Below, one piece after another: positions 10,703 to 18,809 of a stretch of 64,000 nt of DNA. Under the pieces are notes generated by a model that worked only from the letters and a program-made list of their open reading frames with translations, ran no database searches and was not told where the DNA came from. The translations under genes and the position numbers were made by a program. Origin of the DNA: JAKFWF01 sp963750535 (GTDB lineage Bacteria; Pseudomonadota; Alphaproteobacteria; Rhizobiales; Hyphomicrobiaceae); the NCBI GenBank assembly GCA_963750535.1, contig CAVVRF010000028.1, positions 62,001 through 126,000 on the forward strand. Reading direction: 5' to 3'. Numbering within the stretch: the stretch's first letter is position 1; each line of letters starts with the position of its first letter.

Positions 10703-12028
10703 ATGGCCCGCGACATCCTGCACCGCGATTTCAAGGCGCAGCCCTACTGGTGGGAGGCCTACCGGCCGGTTTCCGGCGAGCTGGTCGAGGTGCCGAAGAA
10801 GGCGCGGGTAGTCATCGTCGGTGGCGGCTATGCTGCCCTGTCGTGCGCGATCGAACTTGCCGATGCCGGCATCGACGTCTGCGTGCTCGAGGCGGCCGAA
10901 CTGGGACATGGTGCCAGCACGCGGAGCGGCGGCGCGGTGAGCGGTGGCGTCAATGTCGGCAAGAGCTTTACCGGCAAGACCCCGACCCGCGACCCGGAGG
11001 TCGCCAAGGTCATCCTGGCTTCGGCGTCGGACGCCTTCAGCCTGATCGAGACGATCATCGACCGCGAGAAGATCGACTGCACCTGGGAGAAGAAGGGCCG
11101 CTTCGTCGGCGCCTGGACACCGTCCGACTACAAGGTGCTCGCGTCGCGCGTCGCCCAGCTCAACGAGGCGGCCAATTCGGGCTGCGAGATGGTCCCGCGC
11201 GAGCGCCAGCGCGAGGAGATAGCTTCCGACTACTACTACGGCGGCATGGTGGTCGAGCGCTCCGGCAAGCTGCATCCGGCACTGTACTACAAGGGCTTGC
11301 TCGATGCCGCCCAGCGCAGGAACATCACCATTTGCGCACTGGCGCCGGCGGAGAAGATCTCCCGCATTGGTGCCGGGTGGCGCATCCGCACCGCGCGCGG
11401 CGAGATCGAGGCCGGCGACATCGTCATCGCCACCAACGGCTATACCGGCGACGTGACCCCTGCGATCAAAAAACGTCTGATTCCAATCGCCAGCCACATC
11501 ATCGCCACCGAGGAGCTCCCGAGCGACCTCGCGCGATCGCTGATCCCAAAGGGGCGCACCTTGGCCGATACCAAGCGGGTGCTGTGCTACTACCGGATGT
11601 CGCCGGACGGCCGACGCATGATCTTCGGTGGCCGCGCTCGTTTCACGCCGGTGACGCCCGAGACCAGCGCGCCCATTCTCCATCGGTTCATGACCGAGCG
11701 CTTCCCGCAGCTGAAGGGCACCCGCATTACCCATGCCTGGACCGGCAATGTCGCCTTCACCTGGGATGCGCTGCCGCACACTGGTAAGCTCGACGGCATG
11801 CACTATGCCCTCGGATGCAACGGCAGCGGCGTCGCCATGATGACCTATCTCGGCTATCAGACTGCGCGTCGGATCATCGGCGGCGCCAACGCCACCTGCG
11901 GTTTCGAGCTCGCCGAGTTCCCGGATTTCCCACTGTACCAGGGCAACCCAAACTGGGCGCTGCCGGCGGTCGGCGCCTACTATCGCCTCCGCGACCGAGT
12001 GAGCCGGACCATGTCAGCTTTCGGCTGA
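10703..12028 (+). CDS. FAD-dependent amine/amino-acid oxidoreductase (DAO family)
   Basis: 441 residues. Rossmann FAD motif VVIVGGGYAALSCAIELADA at about 35-54, followed by LEAAELGHGASTRSGG, the glycine-rich FAD contact of the DAO/PuuB-like family. The C-terminal ALGCNGSGVAMMTYLGYQTA closes the FAD site, and ITHAWTGNVAFTWDALPH is typical of gamma-glutamylputrescine oxidase-like proteins. Start at ATG 10703 with GGAGGG 7 nt upstream. It lies 116 nt after the binding protein on the same strand and probably oxidises the imported substrate. Confidence 0.85.
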   Translation: MARDILHRDFKAQPYWWEAYRPVSGELVEVPKKARVVIVGGGYAALSCAIELADAGIDVCVLEAAELGHGASTRSGGAVSGGVNVGKSFTGKTPTRDPEVAKVILASASDAFSLIETIIDREKIDCTWEKKGRFVGAWTPSDYKVLASRVAQLNEAANSGCEMVPRERQREEIASDYYYGGMVVERSGKLHPALYYKGLLDAAQRRNITICALAPAEKISRIGAGWRIRTARGEIEAGDIVIATNGYTGDVTPAIKKRLIPIASHIIATEELPSDLARSLIPKGRTLADTKRVLCYYRMSPDGRRMIFGGRARFTPVTPETSAPILHRFMTERFPQLKGTRITHAWTGNVAFTWDALPHTGKLDGMHYALGCNGSGVAMMTYLGYQTARRIIGGANATCGFELAEFPDFPLYQGNPNWALPAVGAYYRLRDRVSRTMSAFG

Positions 12029-12292
12029 CCGGGCAGACGAGGTCCGTCTCCGCGGATGCCGACTCCGTTCGCGCCTCGCCGCTTCGATCGCATTGCGGAA
12101 GGCCCGAACGCCCATGGCATTGATGTGCGGCCTGCCGAGCTGCGCGTTGACCGCCAGCCGCAGATCATCCGCATCGGCATCTGCCAAGGCGTCGAAAGAA
12201 TCGATCCCGACCATCTCCAGGAGATCCGCGGTCCGCGGCCCGCACAGCGGCACATCCACAATTCTTTGTCGATCAGCCTTTGACAATGCCAT
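12014..12292 (-). CDS. helix-hairpin-helix domain protein
   Basis: 92 residues. VPLCGPRTADLLEMVGIDSF and ADADDLRLAVNAQLGRPHIN form a helix-hairpin-helix unit resembling small HhH 'pathogenicity locus' (Cdd1-like) and DUF4332-type proteins, which can bind DNA non-specifically. The C-terminus is very basic. GGAGGT lies 7 nt before the ATG. Its 3' end overlaps the convergent oxidoreductase by 15 nt, and it diverges over a palindrome from the monooxygenase-like/MarR pair, so the MarR protein probably controls both sides. Confidence 0.65.
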   Translation of the reverse strand: MALSKADRQRIVDVPLCGPRTADLLEMVGIDSFDALADADADDLRLAVNAQLGRPHINAMGVRAFRNAIEAARRERSRHPRRRTSSARSAES

Positions 12293-12305
12293 CCTTGACC
12301 TCCAA

Positions 12306-12323
12306 TAGTATACGCGTATACTA
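12306..12323. promoter_or_regulatory. 18-bp perfect palindrome, likely MarR operator
   Basis: TAGTATACGCGTATACTA reads identically on both strands. It sits between the start codons of the leftward HhH gene (12292) and the rightward monooxygenase-like gene (12349), and a MarR gene is second in the rightward operon. MarR dimers bind palindromes of this size. Autoregulation is inferred. Confidence 0.7.
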
Positions 12324-12348
12324 ATTCAAGACCGAAGGGATGATCAAG

Positions 12349-12678
12349 ATGAACTCTGCAACCACACTCGAGCTCGTAACCTTCAAGGCCAAGCCGGGCA
12401 CACCAGATGATGCCATGCGGCAGGCGGCACACGCGGTCACCCCGCGTCTGGAAATCTATCCGGGCTTCAAGGCGCGGTCGCTGGCGAAGGCCGACGACGA
12501 GACTTGGATTGATGCGGTATACTGGACCGATCGAGCCTCGGCCGAGCACGCCGCCCAGTCGATCATGCAGGATGCCGTCGCCCAGGCATTCTTCGCCTTG
12601 ATCGATCCAACAACGATGGTCTTCAAGCATGCCAGCATCACGACGCCGAAAAGCGAAGCCGCAGGAGCCGGTGCCTGA
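12349..12678 (+). CDS. antibiotic-biosynthesis-monooxygenase-like (dimeric alpha/beta barrel) protein
   Basis: 109 residues from ATG 12349, which has GAAGGGA about 8 nt upstream; an in-frame ATG at 12340 has no space for one. TLELVTFKAKPGTPDDAM, GFKARSLAKADDETWIDAVY and QAFFALIDPTTMVFKHA fit the ABM/ferredoxin-like dimeric barrel fold. No catalytic residues can be assigned. It is first in an operon with the overlapping MarR gene and may be the enzyme that regulator controls. Confidence 0.6.
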   Translation: MNSATTLELVTFKAKPGTPDDAMRQAAHAVTPRLEIYPGFKARSLAKADDETWIDAVYWTDRASAEHAAQSIMQDAVAQAFFALIDPTTMVFKHASITTPKSEAAGAGA

Positions 12679-13111
12679 CAGCCCCTACGACGCGCTGCTC
12701 TGCTTCAATTTCTATGTCGGCTGGCGCGCGATCCAGGAGTTCTACGGGCCGGCCTTTCCTCCGGAGCTCAACCCGCAGCGCCTGTACGTCCTTGGTCTGT
12801 GTGATGGACCAGGCGCCTCGGTCCGCCGGATCTCGGAGGCCTTGCGCATCGACGACGCCGCAGTCTCGAACATCCTCAACCGCCTAGCTGCCGACGGTCT
12901 GGTTGAGCGGCATCCTGATCCTGCCGATCGTCGCGGCGTGATTTCGGTGAGCACGCGCAATGGCAAGAAGCTGATGAAAGCGACCGACACGCGTCTTCGC
13001 GCGCTCGATCGCGATCTCGCAAGACGGATCCCGGAAGCGGATATTGCCGCCATCGCCCGAACCGTGCGCGCGCTCCTCGAAGCTCAACGAGCGGTCGACG
13101 GCGAAAAATGA
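12629..13111 (+). CDS. MarR-family transcriptional regulator
   Basis: 160 residues. Winged-helix core: LYVLGLCDGPGASVRRISEA, then IDDAAVSNILNRLAADGLVE and the wing RHPDPADRRGVISVS, ending in a dimerisation helix. The start lies 50 nt inside the preceding gene, indicating translational coupling. It probably binds the palindrome at 12306-12323. Confidence 0.88.
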   Translation: MPASRRRKAKPQEPVPDSPYDALLCFNFYVGWRAIQEFYGPAFPPELNPQRLYVLGLCDGPGASVRRISEALRIDDAAVSNILNRLAADGLVERHPDPADRRGVISVSTRNGKKLMKATDTRLRALDRDLARRIPEADIAAIARTVRALLEAQRAVDGEK

Positions 13112-13293
13112 TGGAAGGCTACCTCAACGGTCCGGCCGCGCCGGATGTGGCGGCAGATCTCCACATCAGAGGACTCGAAGCAGCCGGCTACGTCGAGCGA
13201 GCGCCCGACGAGACGGATCGCCGGGCCGAACTCATCCGATTGACGATGCACGGGCGGAAATTCCGGCGCGACGCCTACAAAGTGAAAAGGTGA
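13108..13293 (+). pseudogene. MarR wing-like fragment, coupled to MarR stop
   Basis: 61 codons starting in an ATGATG that overlaps the MarR stop. LEAAGYVERAPDETDRRAEL followed by IRLTMHGRKF matches the recognition-helix end and wing of MarR proteins, but the first helices are missing. It is either a relic of a tandem second MarR gene or a translated microprotein that could interfere with MarR dimers. The coupling is seen; the function is not known. Confidence 0.45.
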
Positions 13294-13312
13294 GCGCGAG
13301 CGGTCACGTTTC

Positions 13313-14182
13313 TCACGCGCCGTTCAACGGCCGTGGCGGCATGTTCGTGGTGGTGCCGCCGATGTCGGTCCAGCGGCTGGTGTCCTGGGCGATCATCAGG
13401 CGCGGCTCGACGAGCTCGTGGCAAATCGCGTCGCCGTCGAGCTTCCAAACCAGATAGCCCGGACGCGGCCACACGCCCCACTGGCGCCATTGGCGCTCGA
13501 ACTGGACCATCGCCGTCGTTGGTGCCCAGACGATGTCCATGTCGCGATGACGCAGGGAGCGAAAGACATGCAGGTGGCCGCAGGAGATCACCTTGACGCC
13601 GCCGGCCTGCAGCGTGTCGAGCAACCGGCCGCGCGCCTCGAACGGTACGCACGATGTCGTCGGCTTCGGATCAGCGGCTTCATCGGTGAACGGCGGCATA
13701 TGCATGAAGACGATGCTGTTGCGCGCGCCTCGCGTCGATAGCGCTGCTTCGAGGAAGCCCTGCTGTGCCGCCTCTTCTGGTCTGTCGGAGGCCATCAGTG
13801 CCGTATCGAGGCCGATCATCCGCCAGTTACCGATATCGCGGCTCCACCACAACGGCCCGACCTGATCGGTCCACGCCGCGAGACGCGATTCGCTCAACGG
13901 CTGGTCGAGCCGCGAATGGCGCGGTGCCTCGCCGACGTCGTGATTGCCGGCGAGCGCCAGGACCGGAACCGGCAACCGGTCGAGTTGCGCCTTGGCGAAG
14001 GCGAGGTCATCCGGCCGCGCCGGTCCGTTAAACGAGATGTCACCGGTGTGTACGATCAGCTCCGGCTTCAGGGCGGCCATCTCTGCTTCGAACACGCGGA
14101 AATTGTCGATGAAGTAGGCGTGTGTCCGCGACAGGTGCGTGTCGGAGACCTGGACGATGATGAGCGGGCGATCAGCTGTCAT
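13313..14182 (-). CDS. calcineurin-type metallophosphoesterase (CpdA/Icc-like)
   Basis: 289 residues with the full metal-site series: VSDTHLS (about 12-18), HTGDISFNG (about 45-53), LAGNHDVG (about 77-84), FMHMPPF, and CGHLHVFRS. This is the class III phosphodiesterase layout. DIVWAPTTAMVQF near the end is usual for the family. The substrate is not evident; cyclic nucleotides or phospholipid headgroups are options. It is 10 nt after the binding protein gene on the same strand, so likely co-transcribed with that transporter. Confidence 0.85.
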   Translation of the reverse strand: MTADRPLIIVQVSDTHLSRTHAYFIDNFRVFEAEMAALKPELIVHTGDISFNGPARPDDLAFAKAQLDRLPVPVLALAGNHDVGEAPRHSRLDQPLSESRLAAWTDQVGPLWWSRDIGNWRMIGLDTALMASDRPEEAAQQGFLEAALSTRGARNSIVFMHMPPFTDEAADPKPTTSCVPFEARGRLLDTLQAGGVKVISCGHLHVFRSLRHRDMDIVWAPTTAMVQFERQWRQWGVWPRPGYLVWKLDGDAICHELVEPRLMIAQDTSRWTDIGGTTTNMPPRPLNGA

Positions 14183-14192
14183 GTCGACGCAC

Positions 14193-15752
14193 TCACCCGA
14201 AGCTCAGGTTGTCGGGGCGCAGATCCATGAAGAAGAAGCTGTAGGGCTGCCAGGCCACCTTCTTCCTCACGCCGTAGGTCTCGAACGGCTGATAGAGAAT
14301 GGTGCTCGGGCAGGCATCCTCGTAGGCATCGAGCAACTGGCCGAACAGCGCCTTGCGGCGGCCCGGATCGGTCTCGCCCTCGAGTTGCCGACCGACGGTG
14401 TTGAACTGCGCCGCATCGGCCTCGGCGAAGGCCTTGCTGCGCTGGAATTCCGAGTTGGGGCCCCAGGAGATCCACAGCGCGCCGAGCGGATCGGGGAAGC
14501 GGGTTGAGTTCGAGGTGTTGCCGACCTGCTGTCCGGCCGCCTGCATCTGGGCGAAGCTCTCGACCACCCGCAGCTGGGCGTTGACGCCGACCGCCTTCCA
14601 CATCTCGATGATGATCTGCGCCGCGTCGAGCGCCGCCGTGTAGTAGTTCGGCATGGTGCGATAGGTGATCGGCTCGCCCTTGTAGCCGGCTTCCTTCAGC
14701 AGGTCGCGGGCGCGGTCCGGATTGAACGGCAGGCTGCGGCCCTGGAGGAACATGTCGCCGTATTCGGGATAGTTGTGCGACTGCGGAATGACGGCCTTGC
14801 CGAGCCACAGCGAGTCGACGAGCTTCTTGCGGTCGATCGACATGCTGAGTGCCTGCCGGACACGCTTGTCGCTGGTCTGCGCGGTGCGCGCGTCGTAGGT
14901 CAAAAGGTGGCTGTTGGCGAGCACGACCGAGCGCGCATCGATGTCCTTGTAGCCGGCCAGCACCTTGATCTGGTCCGGCGGCACGTTGGTGACGAGGTCG
15001 AAGTCGCCGGCGATCAGGCCGGCAATGCGGGTCGAAAGCTCGGGCACTTCGCGGAAGACGACGCGGCGCGCCGGCGGGCGTCCCATCCAGTATTCATCGA
15101 AAGCATCGAACTCGATCGTCTCGTTCGTGCGCATCTTGCTGAAGCGATAAGGACCTGTGCCGACCGGGTTGCGACCGAAGCCTTCGAGGCCCGACTGCTC
15201 GTAGTGGCGCTTGTTGACGACCCAGGAGCACCACGAGGCGAGCCGCTGCTCGAGCAGCACGTCCGGCACGCGGGTGCGGAAACGGACGGTCGTCCTGTCG
15301 ACCGCCTCGACCGCGGCGAGGCCGCCGAAGAACGCCTTGCCGGCGGGGATCTGCACCTTGTCGCCCCACAGCCGGCCATCGCGGAAGGTGTAGGCGACAT
15401 CCTCGGCGGAAAGCTCGTCGCCATTGTGGAACTTCACGCCCGGCCGCAGCTTCACCATCAGCGATTGCGCGCTTTCTCGCTCCCATGACAGCGCGAGATG
15501 CGGCTTGAGTTTCGAGCCGCCGCCGTCGGGCGAGCCCTTGAAATCGCGGCGAATGACGGTGTCGAACAGCGAATAGGTCACCCGCGTGCCGACATTGTTG
15601 AGTTCCATCGCGGGCTCGAGAACCTTGGGCAACTCGGCGACGGCGACCGTCAGCACCGGCCGGCGATCGGTCTGGGCCAGCGCATGCGGCGTGGTGATGA
15701 CGAAGGGGGCAGCGACGGCGCCCTGCAGGACGTGGCGGCGGTTCGGGAGCAT
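14193..15752 (-). CDS. peptide-type ABC transporter substrate-binding protein
   Basis: 519 residues, SBP family 5. Signal peptide MLPNRRHVLQGAVAAPFVIT with cleavage near HALA-QT. Family motifs LRPGVKFHNGDELSAEDVAY, GTGPYRF, FDAFDEYWMGRPPARRVVF, and MSIDRKKLVDSLWLG. It is clearly related to the binding protein at 18810-20448 (shared KEAGYKGEPITYR-like and DLRPDNLSFG-like endings). It lies downstream of two permeases on the minus strand, an order opposite to the plus-strand set. Confidence 0.9.
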   Translation of the reverse strand: MLPNRRHVLQGAVAAPFVITTPHALAQTDRRPVLTVAVAELPKVLEPAMELNNVGTRVTYSLFDTVIRRDFKGSPDGGGSKLKPHLALSWERESAQSLMVKLRPGVKFHNGDELSAEDVAYTFRDGRLWGDKVQIPAGKAFFGGLAAVEAVDRTTVRFRTRVPDVLLEQRLASWCSWVVNKRHYEQSGLEGFGRNPVGTGPYRFSKMRTNETIEFDAFDEYWMGRPPARRVVFREVPELSTRIAGLIAGDFDLVTNVPPDQIKVLAGYKDIDARSVVLANSHLLTYDARTAQTSDKRVRQALSMSIDRKKLVDSLWLGKAVIPQSHNYPEYGDMFLQGRSLPFNPDRARDLLKEAGYKGEPITYRTMPNYYTAALDAAQIIIEMWKAVGVNAQLRVVESFAQMQAAGQQVGNTSNSTRFPDPLGALWISWGPNSEFQRSKAFAEADAAQFNTVGRQLEGETDPGRRKALFGQLLDAYEDACPSTILYQPFETYGVRKKVAWQPYSFFFMDLRPDNLSFG

Positions 15753-15823
15753 GCGAGTTTCCCCATGAGTGCATTCGGCGAGGGCGGAAGTATCGGCCTC
15801 TGGCGACGCCAGCGTGACAGACG

Positions 15824-16714
15824 TCAGGGATCGAGCGTCGGATCAAGGCGATCGCGCAGCCAGTCGCCGACGAGGCTGATCGACAGTGTCGTGAGAAAGA
15901 TCGTGAGCCCGGGAAAGATCGCGAGCCACCAGGCCTGCAGCAGATAGTTGCGTCCCGCCCCCAGCATCTGGCCGAGCGACGTTCCTGGCGGCTGCACGCC
16001 GAGCCCCAGGAACGACAGGGTCGTTTCCAGCAGTATCACCCATGGAAACGTGATGCTCATCTGCACGATAAGGGAAGCCGCGATATTGGGCAGCACGTGC
16101 CGCAAATCGAGCCGCGCTTGAGAGGCGCCCAGCGCGCGTACCGCCTGGGTGTAGACCGCCGCCTGCTCGGACAATACGAGGCCCCTCACCAACCGGGCAT
16201 AGCGTTCCCAGCCTTCCAGGCTGACCAGGACGATGAAGATCGCGATGTGCGAGCCCATCAGCGCGATGCAGGCAATCGCGATGAAGAACGCCGGCAGTGC
16301 AGCCTGCACGTCGACCAGCATCATGATCGCTTCATCGACGAAGCCGCGCCGGCGCGAGGCGATGTAGCCGAGCATCGTGCCGATGGCGGCGCCGATCAGC
16401 GTACCGGCGATCGCAATCGCGATCGAGGTGCGTATGCCGAAGATCAAGCGGCTCAGGATGTCGCGGCCGAGGTTGTCGGTGCCGAGAGGATAGGTCCACT
16501 CGCCGCCCCAGAACACCGGTGGCCGCAGACGCTTGGCGAGGTTCTGCTGGGCGAAGTCGAACGGCGCGATCAGCGGCGCGACCAGCGCTACCGCGAGCAT
16601 AAGCAGCAAATAGAGCAGGCATAGCCGGATGCTCCACGGCAGCGGCGGCCGCCGCCGCGCTGTGTCGACGGCAGGGTGCGCGCCGATCGTGGAGGTGGAC
16701 GTTTCCGAAATCAT
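15824..16714 (-). CDS. peptide-type ABC transporter permease, DppC type
   Basis: 296 residues from ATG 16714, which overlaps the stop of the upstream permease (ATGA). First helix near residues 27-50 (LCLLYLLLMLAVALVAPLIA), the DppC signature YPLGTDNLGRDILSRLIFG, EAA loop YTQAVRALGASQARLDLRHV, and the end SLVGDWLRDRLDPTLDP. No ATPase genes accompany this B/C/SBP set. Confidence 0.92.
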   Translation of the reverse strand: MISETSTSTIGAHPAVDTARRRPPLPWSIRLCLLYLLLMLAVALVAPLIAPFDFAQQNLAKRLRPPVFWGGEWTYPLGTDNLGRDILSRLIFGIRTSIAIAIAGTLIGAAIGTMLGYIASRRRGFVDEAIMMLVDVQAALPAFFIAIACIALMGSHIAIFIVLVSLEGWERYARLVRGLVLSEQAAVYTQAVRALGASQARLDLRHVLPNIAASLIVQMSITFPWVILLETTLSFLGLGVQPPGTSLGQMLGAGRNYLLQAWWLAIFPGLTIFLTTLSISLVGDWLRDRLDPTLDP

Positions 16715-17646
16715 CGCCGCGCCCCTGCGCCGAGGGCATCGATGCGCGGATCGATCGCCGCGTGAATGAGATCGACGGCGAGATTGGCGGCGACGATCGT
16801 CACCGCCACAAACAGGATGGCGGCTTGCACCACCGGCAAGTCCCTCGCGGCAGCCGACGATACCAGCAGGCGGCCGACACCCGGCCAGGCGAAGATCGTC
16901 TCCGTCACCACCGCGCCGGTCAGCACCAGGCCCACTTCGACGCCGAGGAACATCAAGAGCGGCACCACTGCGTTGGGGAAAACATGGCGCAGCAGCACGC
17001 CGAGGCGCGGCACGCCCTTGGCGCGGGCGGTGCGCACGAACGGCTGGCCCAGGACCTCCAGCATCGCGGTCCGCGTGAAGCGCGCGGACTTGCCGAGCAG
17101 GCCGGTCGCCAGCGTCATCACCGGCATGATCATGTGCCACCAGGACTCGGTGCCCGACGACGGCAACCAGCGCAGCGTCAGCGCGAACAGCAGGATCAGC
17201 AGGATTGCCATGAAGAAGGTCGGCAACGAGAAGCCCAGCACCGCGATCGACATCACCAGCCGATCGACCACTGTGTTGTGACGCAAGGCCGCGATCATCC
17301 CCAATGGGATGCCGATCGACAGGGCCGTGATGATGGCCGCGATCCCCAAGACCAGCGTGTTCGGCACCGCCTCCGCGACGGCGCCTCCTGCCGAGCGGCC
17401 GTGCGCGAACGAGATGCCGAGGTCGCCGCGCGAAGCGGCAACGACATAGCGCGCGAACTGTTCGGCGATGGTTTTGTCGAGCCCCCAACGCGCGCGGTAT
17501 TCGGCCTTTATTGCCGCCGGCGTGTCCTCCGGCAACAGAATGTCGGCCGGATCGCCGGACAATCTCAGGCCGACGAACACCACCGAGAGGCAGATGACCA
17601 ACGTCAGCATTGCGCGAAACATTCGCCGGGCAACGAAGCGCAGCAT
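16711..17646 (-). CDS. peptide-type ABC transporter permease, DppB type
   Basis: 311 residues. MLRFVARRMFRAMLTLVICL leads into six helices; RLSGDPADILLPEDTP is the usual DppB loop, and the EAA loop is FVRTARAKGVPRLGVLLRHV, with IFAWPGVGRLLVSSA after it. First gene of the leftward operon B-C-SBP-phosphoesterase. A close relative is the permease at 22431-23363. Confidence 0.92.
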   Translation of the reverse strand: MLRFVARRMFRAMLTLVICLSVVFVGLRLSGDPADILLPEDTPAAIKAEYRARWGLDKTIAEQFARYVVAASRGDLGISFAHGRSAGGAVAEAVPNTLVLGIAAIITALSIGIPLGMIAALRHNTVVDRLVMSIAVLGFSLPTFFMAILLILLFALTLRWLPSSGTESWWHMIMPVMTLATGLLGKSARFTRTAMLEVLGQPFVRTARAKGVPRLGVLLRHVFPNAVVPLLMFLGVEVGLVLTGAVVTETIFAWPGVGRLLVSSAAARDLPVVQAAILFVAVTIVAANLAVDLIHAAIDPRIDALGAGARR

Positions 17647-17846
17647 GGCTCCGGGTCCGTTCTAGCGGCGCGCGATATCACCAACGATTGGGGCCGGCGC
17701 ACGCGAGCCGGTCCCATAGAAGCGGGCAGTGACGCTTCGGTGACATGGCGGCACGATGCCTTGCGTCACACGCCTGTCGTCGCGGATTGATTGAGAGGCG
17801 CGCGACATTGCGCCCGGCGCGCCGGATAGCGACATGAGGTACGGGA

Positions 17847-18677
17847 ATGACGGGAAAATCGAACGACCTGCCGGTACTCGGCGCGGCACTCTCCCTCGCC
17901 AGTCTCCGGATGCACCGCGCCTGGATCATGGAAAAGCAGCGCGATCTCGAGCTGCAGGACTTCTTCCTGGCAGAGGTGCTCAACGGCGACTGGAAGCCGC
18001 TGGCCGAGACAATCAAGCGCGAGCTCGACGGCTACACCGGCCGTCTCGGCATCCACGGGCCGTTCTGGGGCTTCAATATCGCAACCAAGGACCCGGACGT
18101 CGCCAGGATCGTGACCCGGCGGATCGAGCAGGGTCTCGACGTATGCGCGGCGGTCGGCGCGACGCAGATGGTGATCCATTCGCCCTACACCACCTGGGAC
18201 TACAACAATCTCGACTACAATCCGGGCGCGCGCACCGAGCTGATCGAGCGCGTCCACGGCATCATCGGCGGCGCCGTGAAGCGGGCCGAGCAGATGGGCT
18301 GCGTGCTCGTCATCGAGAACATCGAGGACAAGGACGCGCATGCCCGCGTCGAGCTGGCGAAATCCTTCAACAGCCCGGCCGTGCGCCTGTCGATCGACAC
18401 CGGCCATGCCAACTATGCGCACTGCGCTACCAACGGCCCGCCGGTCGACTACTTCGTGCACGTCGCCGGCGACATGCTGCATCACGTCCATCTGCAGGAT
18501 ACGGACGGCTATGCCGACCGGCACTGGAACCCGGGCGAGGGCAACATTCCCTGGCCGGAGGTGTTCCGTGCCTTGGGCCGCCTCACCAGCAAGCCGCGGC
18601 TGATCCTCGAGGTGCGCAACAAGGACACTGCGCGGCGCGGTGCCGATCACCTCGTCGGGATTGGCCTCGCGCAGTGA
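17847..18677 (+). CDS. sugar phosphate isomerase/epimerase (xylose isomerase-like TIM barrel)
   Basis: 276 residues. TGRLGIHGPFWGFNIATKDP, GATQMVIHSPYTTWDY, VLVIENIEDKD, LSIDTGHANYAHC, HHVHLQDTDGYADRHWNPGE and RLILEVRN place the metal-binding Glu, His and Asp residues expected in AP-endonuclease-2-type barrels (D-tagatose 3-epimerase-like). The substrate is unknown. It diverges from the minus-strand permease operon and precedes the second transporter, so a role with its ligand is plausible. Confidence 0.85.
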   Translation: MTGKSNDLPVLGAALSLASLRMHRAWIMEKQRDLELQDFFLAEVLNGDWKPLAETIKRELDGYTGRLGIHGPFWGFNIATKDPDVARIVTRRIEQGLDVCAAVGATQMVIHSPYTTWDYNNLDYNPGARTELIERVHGIIGGAVKRAEQMGCVLVIENIEDKDAHARVELAKSFNSPAVRLSIDTGHANYAHCATNGPPVDYFVHVAGDMLHHVHLQDTDGYADRHWNPGEGNIPWPEVFRALGRLTSKPRLILEVRNKDTARRGADHLVGIGLAQ

Positions 18678-18809
18678 CCGTCTGCTGACGCCCACGGCGT
18701 CATGCGGATGTAAAGCGACCGGGCTAGACGAATATGCATCGCGACCGGCCGGCGCCGCCGCGCCATCGGCCGGCCGGTGATATTCGCCCGTGAAAATCGG
18801 AGGCATCGC

